Position numbers and translations under genes: made by a program. A stretch of DNA of 64,000 nucleotides from contig NC_089863.1 in NCBI RefSeq assembly GCF_036373705.1, forward strand, positions 3,989,444 through 4,053,443. Reading direction: 5' to 3'. The stretch is from Amia ocellicauda. Lineage: Eukaryota > Chordata > Actinopteri > Amiiformes > Amiidae. Shown here one piece after another: positions 34,228 to 46,301 of this stretch (the first letter of the stretch is position 1; every line of letters begins with the position of its first letter). The notes beneath the pieces are model-generated. The model saw nothing but the letters and a program-made list of their open reading frames with translations, had not been told where the DNA came from and searched no databases.

Positions 34228-34332
34228 TTTTAGTTTACTCCTATCAGTGTATAGATTATGATGTTTTTATAAAAAAAAATACATTTATTTATAAAAACAT
34301 AATAATCTGTACCCTGATAAGAGTAAACTACC
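34228..34332. repeat. Inverted repeat (MITE-like hairpin)
   Basis: Left arm TAGTTTACTCCTATCAGTGT through GATTATGATGTTTTTATAAA pairs with the right arm TTTATAAAAACATAATAATC through CTGATAAGAGTAAACTA. Arms are about 43 bp around an A/T-rich loop. Confidence 0.7.
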
Positions 34333-35084
34333 ACTGCTCATAGCGCCCAAGATTTACTGAATATGGAATTAACTCAGACTGACGATCTTTAGCGTATCAA
34401 CCAGACTATCTATCTATCTGAAATGTTTAATTGTTAACATATCTTGTTGAGTTATAAGTTTATAATATGTTGATTTTTTTGTATGTGTCAATAAAGTTTA
34501 TTTTAAAACCTAAACCTATAAAAACGTTGTGCGTTGTTGCATCACAAATCGTTATTATATCATCACCTTTAAGTATAGTGTCCTGTGGTGTGACGTCACA
34601 GTCCTGCGCTTTGAAATTTAAAATGGTGTAACAAATCCATTCACCCGAACTTTATTCTAGAAATGTGTGCAACATCAAGGCAATTGTTACAATACAAACT
34701 CTAATCATTGTTTTCTTTTAGGCAGGAAGAGTTTTTGGTAAAGAAATGTAATAGAGAGCCGTCTGCTAGCGAACAGTGACCACCGCCAGTAAACACGTCA
34801 CACAACCACGTCACACAGTCACCTCACAGGGACTGGGTAACACCCGGAACAGGGGAAAGATTTACAAAGACGTCCAAAACAGAAAAATACTTATTCTGGG
34901 ATTTCAGAAACGTGTTTTAATTTAAAATATTGTATCACATAGTGTAAATAATATTAATAATGAACTTTAATAATACTACTAACAACAACAACAACCATAA
35001 TAATAATAATAATCTATACACATTTTCTACAATTTGTTAAACTGAACAGAATTTGTAGTAACAGTGGCAATAAGGTATAGTGCT

Positions 35085-35400
35085 ACAGTAGTTTCACGCT
35101 GGGGCAGTTTTTGTGGAACTGGGAATAGACCCCAAAACTGGTGTCCCCCATGCCACAAGTTTGTTTTAGCTTGGGTTGTTAGCTTTCCAAGGGTTGCTTT
35201 CTAATACTGAAAAGAAAGTCCCCAGAACCATTTTAGGTCCAATTGATAGTGGAAAGGCTCCCCTTCTAAAGTAAGATAGTGTTATGCTGGGGAACTATTT
35301 GATTTCACACCCAAATTGTTGTCCCCTATGCCACAATTTAGTGTCTTAAATTGCATTGAGGGGTCCTCTGAGGGTAGTTTCAAGTATGAAAGTATGCAGA
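35085..35400. repeat. Diverged internal tandem duplication
   Basis: Two related blocks, each with CTGGGG-A/C-A-TTTTG, a CCCAAA-TTGTGTCCCC-TGCCACAA core and T-rich ends, at about 35098-35180 and 35286-35360. Confidence 0.4.
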
Positions 35401-35404
35401 AGAC

Positions 35405-36325
35405 CCCCCTGGCCACAAACTAGATCAGGATCTAGAACAGACCACTCCCATCAGGATAGAAAAGTTTCACCATACAATAAAGGTGATCACTCAGAATAAC
35501 TGTAATTATTTGCAGCGACCCTTCCCTCTAACGGGACAAGTGGACCCAGGAAAATGCCCCCCACAGCATAACAGAGCCTCCGGACCTCCTCACTGTAGGG
35601 GTCCAGCAGTCAGGCCTGTCCCGTTCTCTTGGTGTCCCACACATGCACTCACCCACTTGTCCAGAATATGATGAAGGATGACTCATCTGACCAGATCACT
35701 TTTTCCCACATCTCTGTAGACCATTGTCTATGGTTTGTGCACCACTGAACCGTATGTGCATTTGTCTTTGTAATGAGGGCTTTATGCACTGCAGCCCTAC
35801 TATAATATCCTATGTGTAGTTCTGGACAGACTGTTCTTGCTGACACAGTCTGATCACGTCCTGCATTGACACTCTCAGTCACCTGGGAAAGAGTCTCTCT
35901 TCTGTTTTTCCTTACATATCGCAGTAATGCACGAGCATCGCGGTCATCAAATGTGCGCTTTCCACCACAATGTCCAGGCCTATTGACTGATGTCTTTCCC
36001 ATAGATCTAAATGCAGATGTAACTTTAGTCACTGTTCCTATTGAAACACTAGCCAGTTGAGCGTCTGTGTGACTGAAGCTCCTGATATTTGTGCCCCAAT
36101 AATGACCCCTCTTTTAAAGTCCCTTAGATCCTTTCCTCTTGCCATCTTGATCCAAAATCGAGGTCAGCTGGGCCTGCTCAGCTTTTGTATACATGCCACA
36201 GAGCAGGATAGGATGTTAATTGCTTAATTGTATCATGCAGTACACCTGTCTGGGCGCATCTGCATTCCTTATGTTCCTCAACTCATTTATTCAGGTTTCT
36301 CTTTTAATTTGTCACCCTCTGTATA
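35405..36325 (-). mobile_element. Truncated Tc1-like transposon with transposase remnant
   Basis: The 5' end is at about 36325 with a TA-TACAGAGGGTGACAAATT terminus. A short leader is followed by MARGKDLRDFKRGVIIG and a frame-damaged transposase, including KRTFDDRDARALLRYVRKNR and VIWSDESSFIIF (first catalytic Asp). The C-terminal half is degraded and breaks off near FYPDGSGLF. The rest of the catalytic triad and the second TIR are absent. Confidence 0.75.
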
Positions 36326-36329
36326 TAAA

Positions 36330-37819
36330 CCCGTTGATTTGCTGGGTTAATGTTGTCCGCTCTCTCAGGCACCGCTAGGGGGCAGCTGTGCGCGCATTTC
36401 AGTCCACAGCTGGACACTGCGACTAATTGAGTCCGGACCAGGACTGAGCACCAGGTCACCCGCAGCTACTCCATTTGTCTTGTTCGTGTCAATAGTATTG
36501 CTCCGCTGTTTGTGTTGCTGTCCTGATGCACGTTAGCCTCCTGTTAAAACATCTTCTCTTGGTTCCAATCAAAGTGGGAGGGTTGGCATCTAACACTGGT
36601 GGAGTGGGACCCATTCTTATATATTCATCTACTGACAGTCGCCGATATCATACACAAATAAAATAAGTCATTAAAACGTACTGTATTTCACAGACTATTA
36701 GAACAATCGGGGAAATAAATATTGCAGCGATCTTAGCGCATCACTAATATGATTGCATTTATTTGATCTTGTTGAACTATTTCTGTTTTAACCATTTCAC
36801 CCTAAACAGTAATCACTCTTAACAGCACCTCCTGCCTGTCTGACCCTCACTTTTAAATTAAATTGAATATGCTCCTTGCTCAATATACACATTTTCTTTT
36901 TATTAGGAAAGGATCTAAAGCAATCAATACTAATAAAGTTCAGTCACAGCTACATGTATTTCTGCATCTCCACACAGTAGCAGATCACATTGTACTGACT
37001 GTAAATGTCCAGTGCCTCCAGATGTATTGATAGCCGATGCAATGTGACAAAACGTTGGTTTTAGCAAAGTGTAGTATTTTTAATGTTTAGTTGTTTATAC
37101 ATACATTTAATACACGTTTGCTAGATATCGCAAAAAACATTTCGGTCCAAAGTTTATTGGATTTGAATGTTTAGGGTATGAATAATTTGAAATACGTTTT
37201 TGAACAAATATGCAAATGTGTTATCCAATATTGAATGTCTGAAAATGGCACTGCTGTCATTCATTTGTGCAACACATACTGAATGTAAACTTGCATTTAT
37301 GTCGAACAAAAAACGCTGTAGTCTATGAAGGGTGGGAATAATTCTGGAGGCATGTAATTAGTAGTATTACTATTCACTGCTATAAAGGTGATTGAAATGT
37401 AGGAAAGCACCTGAACACTTAAATAATAATAGAGTACCAAAAGTAAAATGATTGACAACAATTTACACCCCAGTTACACAATGACATGCAATAGCTTTAC
37501 CATTTCACCAGGTATATTCCTTAAGTGAATTGTGAAGAGCCTGCTGTAATAATACGATCTGCTCAGTGTGATGTGCGCAAAACGCGCAGCTAAACACTGT
37601 GGGCTCCAGCTACAGACTCGATTACGCGCATGCGCCGATTAAGGGTCGCTAAATTGCATAGTGCATCTGAAGTGGCGAGGGCTCAGGTAAGAGAAATCAT
37701 ATTTACTGCAATGTTTCTCCACAGTTTTGACAAAAAAATGTGAACAATGGAAATGCGGCACGTGCCAATGCACACACACTTTTAAATGTGTTAAATTGAA
37801 CACACTGTGTTTTAACACA

Positions 37820-37820
<1 letters not shown>
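36330..37820. other. AT-rich unassigned DNA with an orphan promoter-like patch
   Basis: Mostly AT-rich without recognisable features. A patch at 37580-37700 contains a perfect NRF1 site (GCGCATGCGC, 37626-37635) followed by CTCAG|GTAAGA (boundary near 37686). Confidence 0.4.
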
Positions 37821-37864
<44 letters not shown>

Positions 37865-37865
37865 T
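37820..37865. repeat. (ATT)n microsatellite at the L2 3' end
   Basis: About 15 ATT units directly continuing the L2 tail, presumably its terminal simple repeat. Confidence 0.85.
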
Positions 37866-40435
37866 ATTTCTTAGCAGACACCCTTGTCCAGGGCGACTTA
37901 CAAAATATAAGAACAATACAAAGTGCAATTCAAGGCATAATACATTTTACAAATTCACAATTTACACAAGTGTATATGAGATATACAGAAAACAATATAT
38001 AAGGTCTTACATCCTAGATTGTAAAAGCTGATAAGTGCAGACAAGATGTTGAGTCACAGTTAAGAGCTAAGGGAGAAGGAGCAACGGGGAAATCAAAATA
38101 AAGTAATAAAGTAATGCAAAGGCAAGAGTATGACAAAACGCTGTAGAAGTGCTATCTTACAGGAGAATGAGAGACTAAATTACAAGTACTGTCTGAAAAG
38201 ATGTGTCTTGCACCGGAATGAGGTCAGGGACTCTGCTGTTTTGACTTCGGTGGGCAGGTCGTTCCACCACTTAGGGTTCAGGGATGAGAAGGAGCGGCTC
38301 TGGAGGAAGGGGAGTGGAGAGGAGGCAGAGTTAGTCTTCTGGCACTGGAGGAGCGCAGTGGTCTGGAGGGGATGTATGGAGAGACGAGGGTCTGAAGGTA
38401 TCTTGGTGCGGTGTGGTTGAGACAGCGGTAGGTGAGGGTCAGTGTCTTGAACTGAATGCGTGCCGCTATCGGGAGCCAGTGGAGGGAGTGGAGCAGTGGA
38501 GTAGCGTGTGAATCGGGCAGAGAGACACCAGACGAGCCGCAGAGTTCTGGATGAGCTGGAGCGGCGGGTAGTGGATGCAGGCAGGCTGGCCGGGAGGGAG
38601 TTGCAGTAGTGCAGGCGGGAGAGGACCAGGGACTGGACGAGCAGCTGAGTCGGTGAGGAAGGGATGGATGTATGTTGCTCAGGAAGAATCTACAGGTACG
38701 TGTCAGCGTGGTGATGTGCTGGGTGTAGGAGAGCGCAGGATCGAGGGTGACTCCTAGGTTCTTAGCGTAAGAAGAGAAAGAGTGTCGTAGATCCCAAGGA
38801 GATTGAGATGGAGAGGTCATCAGAAGGTGAGGAAGAGGGGTGGAAAGAGGAGATCCGATTTGGAGAGGTTGAGTTTGAGGTGGTGCGAGTGCATCCAGGC
38901 AGAGATAGCAGATAAGCAGGAAGAGATTCGATAGGGGATGAGGGTGTCGGATGAGGGAAAAGACAGGAAGATCTGGGCATCATCTGTTTAAAAATTATAA
39001 GAGAAACCATGGGATGCGAGGAGGGGGCCCAGGGAGCGAGTGTAGAGATAGAACAGGTCGCTGTAGGTAGTAGGAGAACCAGGTGAGAGCAGTCCCAGAG
39101 ATTCCAAGGTCAGCGAGGCAGGAGAGGAGGATGGAGTGATCAATGATGTCAAATGCTGCGGAGAGATCAAGGAGGAGGAGGATTCAGGAGAGGGAGGCCG
39201 CCCGACCAGAGTTGAGGGAGTCAGTGACAGCCAGGAGAGCCGTCTCAGTGGAGTGAGCTGTGCGGAAGCCAGATTGCAGAGGATCCGGGAGTGAGTTATG
39301 GGATAGAAAGGCAGAGAGCTGACGGTGGACCGCCCGCTTGAGGGTCTTTGAGAGGAAGGGGAGTAGGGAGACAGGGCAGTAGTTCTGAGGAGAGGTGGGG
39401 TCAAGGGTAGGTTTCTTGAGGAGTGGGATGACAGCAGCTTATGAGGAGTGAGGAGTTGAGGAGGGAGGAGATGAAGAGGAGTAGATCAGGAGCAGTCGCT
39501 TGGAGGAGGCGAGTGTGGAGAGGGTCCAGGGCACACGTTGTAGGTCTGTGACGTAGGAGGAGAGTGGAAAGTTCAGAGACTGAGAGAGGTGAGAATGAAG
39601 AAAAGGAAGCTTGATCGGTGGGAGGTTTGGGTGTGATGGGAAAGGAGGGGGGGCTGTTGAAGAGCTTGCGGATGTCTGTGATCTTGAAGGAGAAGAAGGA
39701 AGCGAAATCATCTGCAGTGAGAGATGAGGGAGGAGGAGGGGGAGGGGGGGCGAAGAGGGAGGAGAAGGTGGAGTAGAGTTTGCGGGGGTTGTTGACAGAG
39801 TGTTGGTGAGTGAGGAGGAGAATGTGGACAGTAGAGAGCGGTAGAGTTCGAGGGCAGCTGGGAGTTTGGACCTCTTCCACTTCTGTTCAGCGGCACACAG
39901 ACTGGATCGGGTTGAGCGGAGAACGGAAGAGATCCAAGGCTGAGGAGGGGAGGGACAGACAGGACGAGACGTGAGAGGACCGAGAGAATCAAGGGAGGAG
40001 GTGAGGGAGAACAAAGAGGAGGTAGCACAGTTGACAGATAGATGGGCATCAAAAAACAAAGGAAGGTAAGAGAGTGAGGGCAGTGGAGGCAAGGGTGGAG
40101 GGGGAGACAGAGTGGAGATTATGGCGGAAGGTGACACAGGGAGTGGGTGGCGTTGGGAGGGAGGGGAGAGAAAGGGAGAAAGAGATTAAGTGGTGGTCAA
40201 AAATGTCCAGGGGGTGTCACAGAGAGTGTCGAAAGGGAGCAGCCTTTAGAGAAGATGAGGCCTAGCTGGTGGCCTGCCCTGTGAGTGGGGGGAGACAGGG
40301 AGAGAGCGAAGTTAAAGGAGTGAAGGAGGGGAAGAAATCCAGCAGAGTGGGAGGGGTTGGAGAGGTGGATGTTGAAGTCTCCCAGAGGAAGGAGAGAGCA
40401 GGACAGGGATCGGAGAGATCGTCATGGCTGCCTGG
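37862..40435 (-). mobile_element. L2-clade LINE relic
   Basis: Minus-strand frames, broken by many frameshifts, encode the endonuclease C-terminus (GDFNIHLS-like region near 40.37 kb). They also encode reverse transcriptase (SLLNSSLL to PTPQETYP; CNLASAQLTPLRRLSW) and the typical C-terminus (LGVTLDPALSYTQHITTLTR, LHWLPIAARIQFKTLTLTYR). The 3' UTR has the GTCGCCCTGGACAAGGGTGT tail. 5' truncated. Confidence 0.85.
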
Positions 40436-40436
40436 T

Positions 40437-41590
40437 GTTGCTGTGTGGCGTCTCCTCGCTGGAGTCCCGCAGCTAGAGTCCCTGCCCTTTGGAAGCGTTG
40501 CCCTTCACAAGGGGGGCACTGAGGCTGCTGGTGCTGACTGCCGCGCGGAGGACCTGGGGGGTTGTGAAATACCGACCTATAACTAATTAGCAGAGAACAC
40601 ACCTGAATTGTGTTGGATTACACTGCTTTGTTCAAATCCCGCAAGTCACATCCTAGTACAGCATCGGCTGAACTAAGTGCTTGGAATGACTGGAATGCTA
40701 AACTTTATGTAACTGCCTGTTCTGATTGCAGAAAAGGCGATGCTAAGCATACAACACTGTACAACCTCTCTACAATAATATAACAAACAGTAACAAACAA
40801 ACAGTAGCTGGACTTACGAATATAGATGCAGTAAAAATACAATTAAATAAAGTAAACAAAGTAAAAAACCGGTACTTGGCAGAGCTCGGTTGTTCTGTCC
40901 GCGGGTCTGTGTCCTCCTGCTGGGCAGAATGAATCATCAACACAAGTGCAAAACAAGGAGAGTAGGCGCTCAATTTAAACGAGACAAAACACTGCATTGT
41001 CCAGATCCCACAGGTCACGCCCTAGTACAGTGTCGGCCAGACTAAGTGCTTGTGTTTTCATGTGTTTTCCCCACACAGACTTGTGTTAAAAAGGCAAATT
41101 GTTGTGTTGTTATTAGGTGAATTGTAACACAAATTGCACTGTCCTTGAACAAACACACAATGCGTTCAATTTAACACAAAAGTTCTAAGAGCGCAGAGAG
41201 AGTTTCGAAACTAGGGGTTTGAACAAGCACGTTTTGATAAACAAATAGTAGATGGTGGCTTCTAACAATACCTGTAAGCAAGACAAAATTTGCTGTGATT
41301 TGCTGTAGCCCTATAGCACCCGGTTAAATCAAAACCCAGACCCACCCGTTAATAGCAAATTACAAACCTGTGCATCATACTGGCTACAATTATAAGTAGA
41401 AGTCAGCTATCGTCTTACAAATACTGAAGCCCACTAAGGATTGTGGGTGTTCAAGTTATCTATTTGCAGGTGGGTCATGAAACCCGATCAAACCTGTACA
41501 TTGAGGCTATCAAATAACCAACAGCAATCAATCGTGTTTGTGTTCAGATACTATATTGTTGTTTTGCAATGGTGTGTAAGAGCAGGAGCA
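40437..41590. other. Unassigned intergenic DNA with an internal duplicate
   Basis: A motif of about 45 bp (CAAGTCACATCCTAGTACAG, then TCGGC and ACTAAGTGCTT) occurs at 40637-40682 and again at 41006-41052. No gene seen. Confidence 0.4.
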
Positions 41591-41990
41591 GGAGTCTCAA
41601 ACCAGAGGAGCTTTTCCAGATCAGCAGGGACACACGCACCCGGGGACACAAATGGAAATTGGGCTTCAAGGCATTCAAGACAGAAAACAGGAGACACTTC
41701 TTCACACAGAGAGTCACAATCTGAACAAACTCCCCAGCGATGTGGCTGAAGAGACAATTTGGGAACATTCAAAAACAGACTGGATAGGATCCTTGATCAC
41801 TTAGTTATTAATGGACACCAAACGAGCACGATGGGGCGAATGGCCTCCTCTCGTTTTAAACTTTATTATGTTTTACTTCCATTTCCCTACTCGGTCCCCG
41901 CTGTCCTTGGTGTTTCCACACACCCTACAGAGACACTCCTGTACAGAGTTTGTTGTAGAGATTCTGCACAATTATTTTGATTGTTAGTTA
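41590..41990 (+). mobile_element. CR1-clade LINE fragment (copy c)
   Basis: Remnant of the C-terminal coding region and 3' UTR in plus orientation, nearly identical to 29440-29870 in reverse. Confidence 0.75.
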
Positions 41991-42066
41991 TTAATGGCCA
42001 CCAAACGAGCATGATGGGTTGAATGGCCTCTTCTCGATTGTCAACTTATGTTCTTATGTTCTTATG
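41990..42066 (+). mobile_element. CR1 3' terminus with octamer repeats
   Basis: TTATTAATGGCCACCAAACG through GAATGGCCTCTTCTCG, ending in TTATGTTCTTATGTTCTTATG. The repeated 8-bp TTCTTATG unit is the hallmark of CR1 3' ends. Confidence 0.65.
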
Positions 42067-43255
42067 AGCACAGACCACACCGGGCTGGACGGGTCTCTGG
42101 CGGTCCGCTCCGAGTGCAGACGCTTGGTGTCCAGACCACTCTGCACTCTGTCTAAATTTGGCTCCTCTTGGTGCTGCTGGGTATTTATAGGATCCAGGCG
42201 TAGCAGGGTGGGACTGCTCAGCCGGACGGTCACGGACCCGGTAATTGCCCTGTCTCTATCTGCGCTGCCCATCTCGGCTCTGCGATAAAGCTATTCCCCC
42301 CCCACATCTATCTGTCTCTGTCAGATGCCCTTCTTTGTGGCGCTTTGTTGTGCGCCGGAGGGAGGGGTGCTGGAGGGCCCATCTGTCATCAGGCGCTATC
42401 TTTGGCCTTGTCCTGGGACAGAAATAGGCCCAATTAGGGCCGGGCAGGGGCCGGGCGGGCAGGGCCGAGTGGGAACGTGTCGTACGGCCAGTGCGCGCGA
42501 GGTGCCCCTGAGCCCCAGCTCTTCCTGCAATCAGCGATAAGGCACGAGGCGAGGGCAGAGGGGAGCCCGGCGCGTGCAGGCTGGCAGGGCAAAGGGCTAA
42601 ATTGGGCAGAAACAGATTCGTTATTGCTCAGGGCTCCACACAGACACACATACATACACATACGCCGACACAATGGCACATTCAGACACACGCTTGTCTC
42701 TGTGTCAGACTGCAAAGAGGCCCAACAATGACTCGCAACACCCCCGGGGTCACACATCTTAAATACATGTCTTCATAATAAAAACAATGTCCCCCTGCTT
42801 TACACAAATAGTGGCAGGTGTCTGGAACCCCACCCCCAGGTTGAAAGCTGCTTCAGACAACTTCTGCAGGAGATGCAGGGTGCAGCTCGCTCGGACGCAC
42901 TAATGTGCTGACGGTGTGCTGTGCTGATTGCGTTACTGCAGGTTGTCATGCTTTGGCAGGTTTCTGATGTAAACTGTGAGTCTCACTAGCAACCACCCCT
43001 CCCACTCTTGCCCTGAGCTCACCAGGGCAGCTCTTTCCACCCAGGACCAGTCACACCTAGAACTGTTTCTGCCAGCGTCGCCGCCCTGCCCTCAGCGCAG
43101 TGTGGGGCCAAAGCTGGGCCGACAAGGACCACCCCAGGGGCCGAGGGGGGGAACGCAGACTGATGCAGGTGGGCCGGGACATGGAGCCCCCCACTGGACA
43201 TCATGGGACTGGACTGCAGGGAATTACAGGGCCGGAAAACAAATCCTAGCTACCC
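42066..43255. other. GC-rich unassigned DNA, possible regulatory element
   Basis: The block 42330-42620 is GC-rich, not obviously repetitive and contains GATA-like sites (GCTATCTTT, GCGATAAGGC). No exon recognised. It lies upstream of the fold-back element and the osteocrin-like gene. Confidence 0.3.
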
Positions 43256-43257
43256 CA

Positions 43258-43334
43258 GCTAGCGCACGTAGACAAAATGTATCTTGTAAACAACCTTCTT
43301 ATTGTAATTTCACTTCTGAAGCATTCCTTTATAT

Positions 43335-43394
<60 letters not shown>

Positions 43395-44994
43395 TCTGCC
43401 TTGTCACTCCTGAACGATGACTCTGGAGTGAGTGTTGGCATCAGATTGACACTGGATGGACAGCAGAGCCCAGGTGTTGAATTGGTCCTGACATGTGATG
43501 GTGTGCAGTTTGCTGAGCGCTGTGTCTCCCGCAGCGTCACGGTGCTGTGCAGCTCTGACGTTCCCGGGACAGATAAGAGCTGTATTTCTCTGCCTTTACT
43601 TCGCTTTACAGTTTCTACGTGACCGTGCGTATCAGGTCACAGTGCCATATGAGTTCAGTGTTTTCTGCGCTGGCTGCTGGCGCTCTCTGGCACAGTGTGC
43701 TGCAGGTCTGCCCGTGTGCAGCGACAGCGCCGCTGCTGCCCACCGCTCTCAGCTCTTTCCAGACGCCAGACCATCTTTACAGTAGAGCGTATCAGATAGA
43801 TTTCCATTATAGAAGAGCTGTTCTGTGCACAGGTCTGTAAACAACGAATATTTCACAAAAATGTATTTCAGCTGACATGGATTGACGCTGCAGGCAGAAA
43901 AGTGTCCCAGTTGTCGCCCCCTATCAGCGGCCCTGCTGGACTGGACTAGGCTGGACTGGACCGGACAGGACAAATAGCTCACAAATGTTCCCAGTCAGTA
44001 GAAAATGGAAAAGAGAGTGTGTGTGTGTTTGTGTGTGAGATTGTGTGAGAGTGTGTGTGTGTGTGTGTGTGTGAGTTCTGGATGACCCTCAGAACATAAA
44101 CAGTCATGGTGGGGGGGTGGGAGCCCCTAATCACGTCCCCATCTCTGTTCCTCAGGAGTCAACAACACAGGAACACAAATAACACACATCGTGTGCCCAG
44201 CACTGATGACCCTGGGGTTGCCGTATCGGCCCGGGCGCAATTATTGTGTCCTAGAACACAGACACAGACACGCGCACACACACACACTCTTACTTACAAA
44301 TACACAATCTCTCTCTCTCTCTCTCTTTCTCACACACACACACTCACACCGTATCACCATTTTCTACTGACTGGGAACATTTGTGAGCTATTAGTCCAGT
44401 CCAGTCCAGGCCAGTCCAGTCCAGTCCAGCAGGGCTGCTGATAGGGGTGACAACTGGGACACTTTTCTGCCTGCGACGTCAATCAAAAACATTTTTGTGA
44501 AATATTCGTTATTTTCAGATCTGTGCACAGAACAGCTCTTCTATAATGGAAATCTATCTGATACGCTCTACTGTAAAGATGGTCTGGCATCTGGAAAGAG
44601 CTGAGAGCAGTGGGCAGCAGCGGCGCTGTCGCTGCACACGGGCAGACCTGCAGCACACTGTGCCAGAGAGCGCCAGCAGCCAGCGCAGAAAACACTGAAC
44701 TCATACGGCACTGTGACCTGATACGCACGGTCACGTAGAAACTGTAAAGCGAAGTAAAGGCAGAGAAATACAGCTCTTATCCGACCGATTCAACACCTGG
44801 GCTCTGCTGTCCATCCAGTGCCTTTATTACTATTATTATTATTGTTATTATTATTATTTTTATTCAGGCATAAGACTGTTACCTCTTGAGACAATGTATC
44901 AAAGGTTAAAGAAATAAATGTAAGTAAATGCTTCGGAAGTGAAATTACGATTAGAAGGGTGTTTGCAAGAAAAATTGTGTCTACGTGCGCTAGC
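43258..44994. mobile_element. Fold-back element (long inverted repeat)
   Basis: The left arm 43258-44008 is the reverse complement of the right arm 44357-44994, apart from a deletion of about 90 bp in the right arm and differing AAT/ATT tracts. The spacer of 348 bp holds GT/CA tracts. Outer ends are GCTAGCGCACGTAGAC and its complement. Mirror-image open frames (about 73 and 83 codons, RIRSQC-MSSVFSALAAGALWH) arise from the arms and are unlikely to be genes. Confidence 0.85.
43337..43394. repeat. (AAT)n microsatellite inside the left fold-back arm
   Basis: About 19 AAT units; the right arm carries a shorter ATT tract (44826-44862). Confidence 0.9.
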
Positions 44995-44999
44995 TCACA

Positions 45000-45235
45000 C
45001 TCTCACTCACAAGCACACAGACATACTCTCTCTCACACACACAGACACGCTCGCATACACACATACACACTCACACACTCACCCTCACACACAAACACAC
45101 ACACACACACACACACACTCTCTCTTTCTGTCTCTCTCACACACACACTCACCCTCACACACACACTCTCACACATGGTCACATACTCTGACACACACAC
45201 ACACAGACACACAAACTCCCGCCCCTCTCTTCCTA
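45000..45235. repeat. CA/CT-rich simple-sequence block upstream of the osteocrin-like promoter
   Basis: CACACA and CTCTCT tracts from 44990 to about 45225, directly upstream of the TATA box at 45280. Confidence 0.8.
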
Positions 45236-45279
45236 AGATAAACACCCACTGAAGACAGACTCCTCCCTGTCTCCCCGGC

Positions 45280-45408
45280 TATAAACCCAGTGGATGAGGA
45301 GACACAAGAAGACAGAGGAGACGCAGCCCAGCAAATCACTGACCCTCTCGAGCATCTCAGACCCAACACCGACAAGAGACAGAGACAGAGACCAGGACCA
45401 CAAGAACG
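45280..45408 (+). promoter_or_regulatory. TATA promoter and noncoding first exon of the osteocrin-like gene
   Basis: A canonical TATAAA (45280-45285) precedes a likely start near 45310. A noncoding exon then ends in a strong donor (GAACG|GTAAGA, boundary 45408/45409). The matching acceptor CTCTCTCCTGGGCAG abuts the ATG at 46302, so the signal-peptide exon begins exactly with the start codon. A TATA promoter fits a tissue-restricted hormone gene better than a housekeeping gene. Confidence 0.6.
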
Positions 45409-45454
45409 GTAAGATCTCTGCCACATGCCGCCGCTCGCTTCTCTGATCTTTGTG

Positions 45455-45690
45455 GGCAATGCCCTTCATGATTTTGAAGACCTGGATCAAGTCCCCACGT
45501 AGTCTCCTCTGTTCCAGGGTGAAAAGGTTCAGGTCCTCAGTCTCTCAGTAGGACATTCCCTTCAGACCTGGAATAAGTCTGGTTGCTCTCCTCTGAACTG
45601 CCTCTAGAGCAGCGATATCTTTCTTGAAGTGTGGAGCCCAGAACTGTCCACAGTATCCAGATGAGCTCTAACTAGTGCATTGTACAGATG
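45455..45690 (-). mobile_element. CR1-clade LINE fragment in intron 1 of the osteocrin-like gene
   Basis: Shares ATGATTTTGAAGACCTGGAT through CATTGTACAG with the copy at 29.84-30.07 kb. It begins about 45 bp after the noncoding exon. Confidence 0.75.
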
Positions 45691-46301
45691 CCCTGATCTA
45701 GGGAGACTCGCAGCTCAAAGCATGGCAAAGTGCAGTTACACAAACGGTCCAAAATACAGTGAGAAAACGGCTCAGAACAGTGAGACAGAACGCAGAGGAA
45801 CGCTGGAGGAACCTGGGACGCTTCCTTTCGAGGGGCACAGGGCCGAAACACACAACCCTGCTGTCGGGGGAGAGCTGGCTGCTCCGTGGGTGGGTGGGTC
45901 TGTCAGATCGTCGGTGGTCTTCTCTTCACAACCCTGTTATGAGATACAGGGAGGGATGCGTTTGCTGTCGGAAGTAGCATTTCTGTGTGTAATATTTATT
46001 CAGTGTGTGTGTATGTGTGTATGTATTCAAACTTTGTGCGTGTGATATTTTGTTCAGTGTGTGATATTTGTTCAGTGTGTGATATTTATTCAGTGTGTGT
46101 GTGATATTTATTCAATGGGTGTGATATTTGTTCAGTGTGTGATATTTATTCAGATAGTGTGTGATATGTAATGCTCCGTTTTCACACATATACACACCTG
46201 CTGGTTGTTTTTGCTGCTGCTTGTAGTTTCTGCTAATTTTTTTAGAGAATGTTTCAATCATGAGGTTAAAATATCTGTCTCTCTCTCTCTCTCCTGGGCA
46301 G

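Noticed and set aside
43619-43840. 73-codon frame matching a minus-strand frame at 44483-44734
   Set aside because: The match arises because the two arms of the fold-back element are inverted copies. No splice, start or domain evidence for a gene.
45033-45252. Thr/His-rich frames upstream of the osteocrin-like gene
   Set aside because: CA/CT simple repeat translation.
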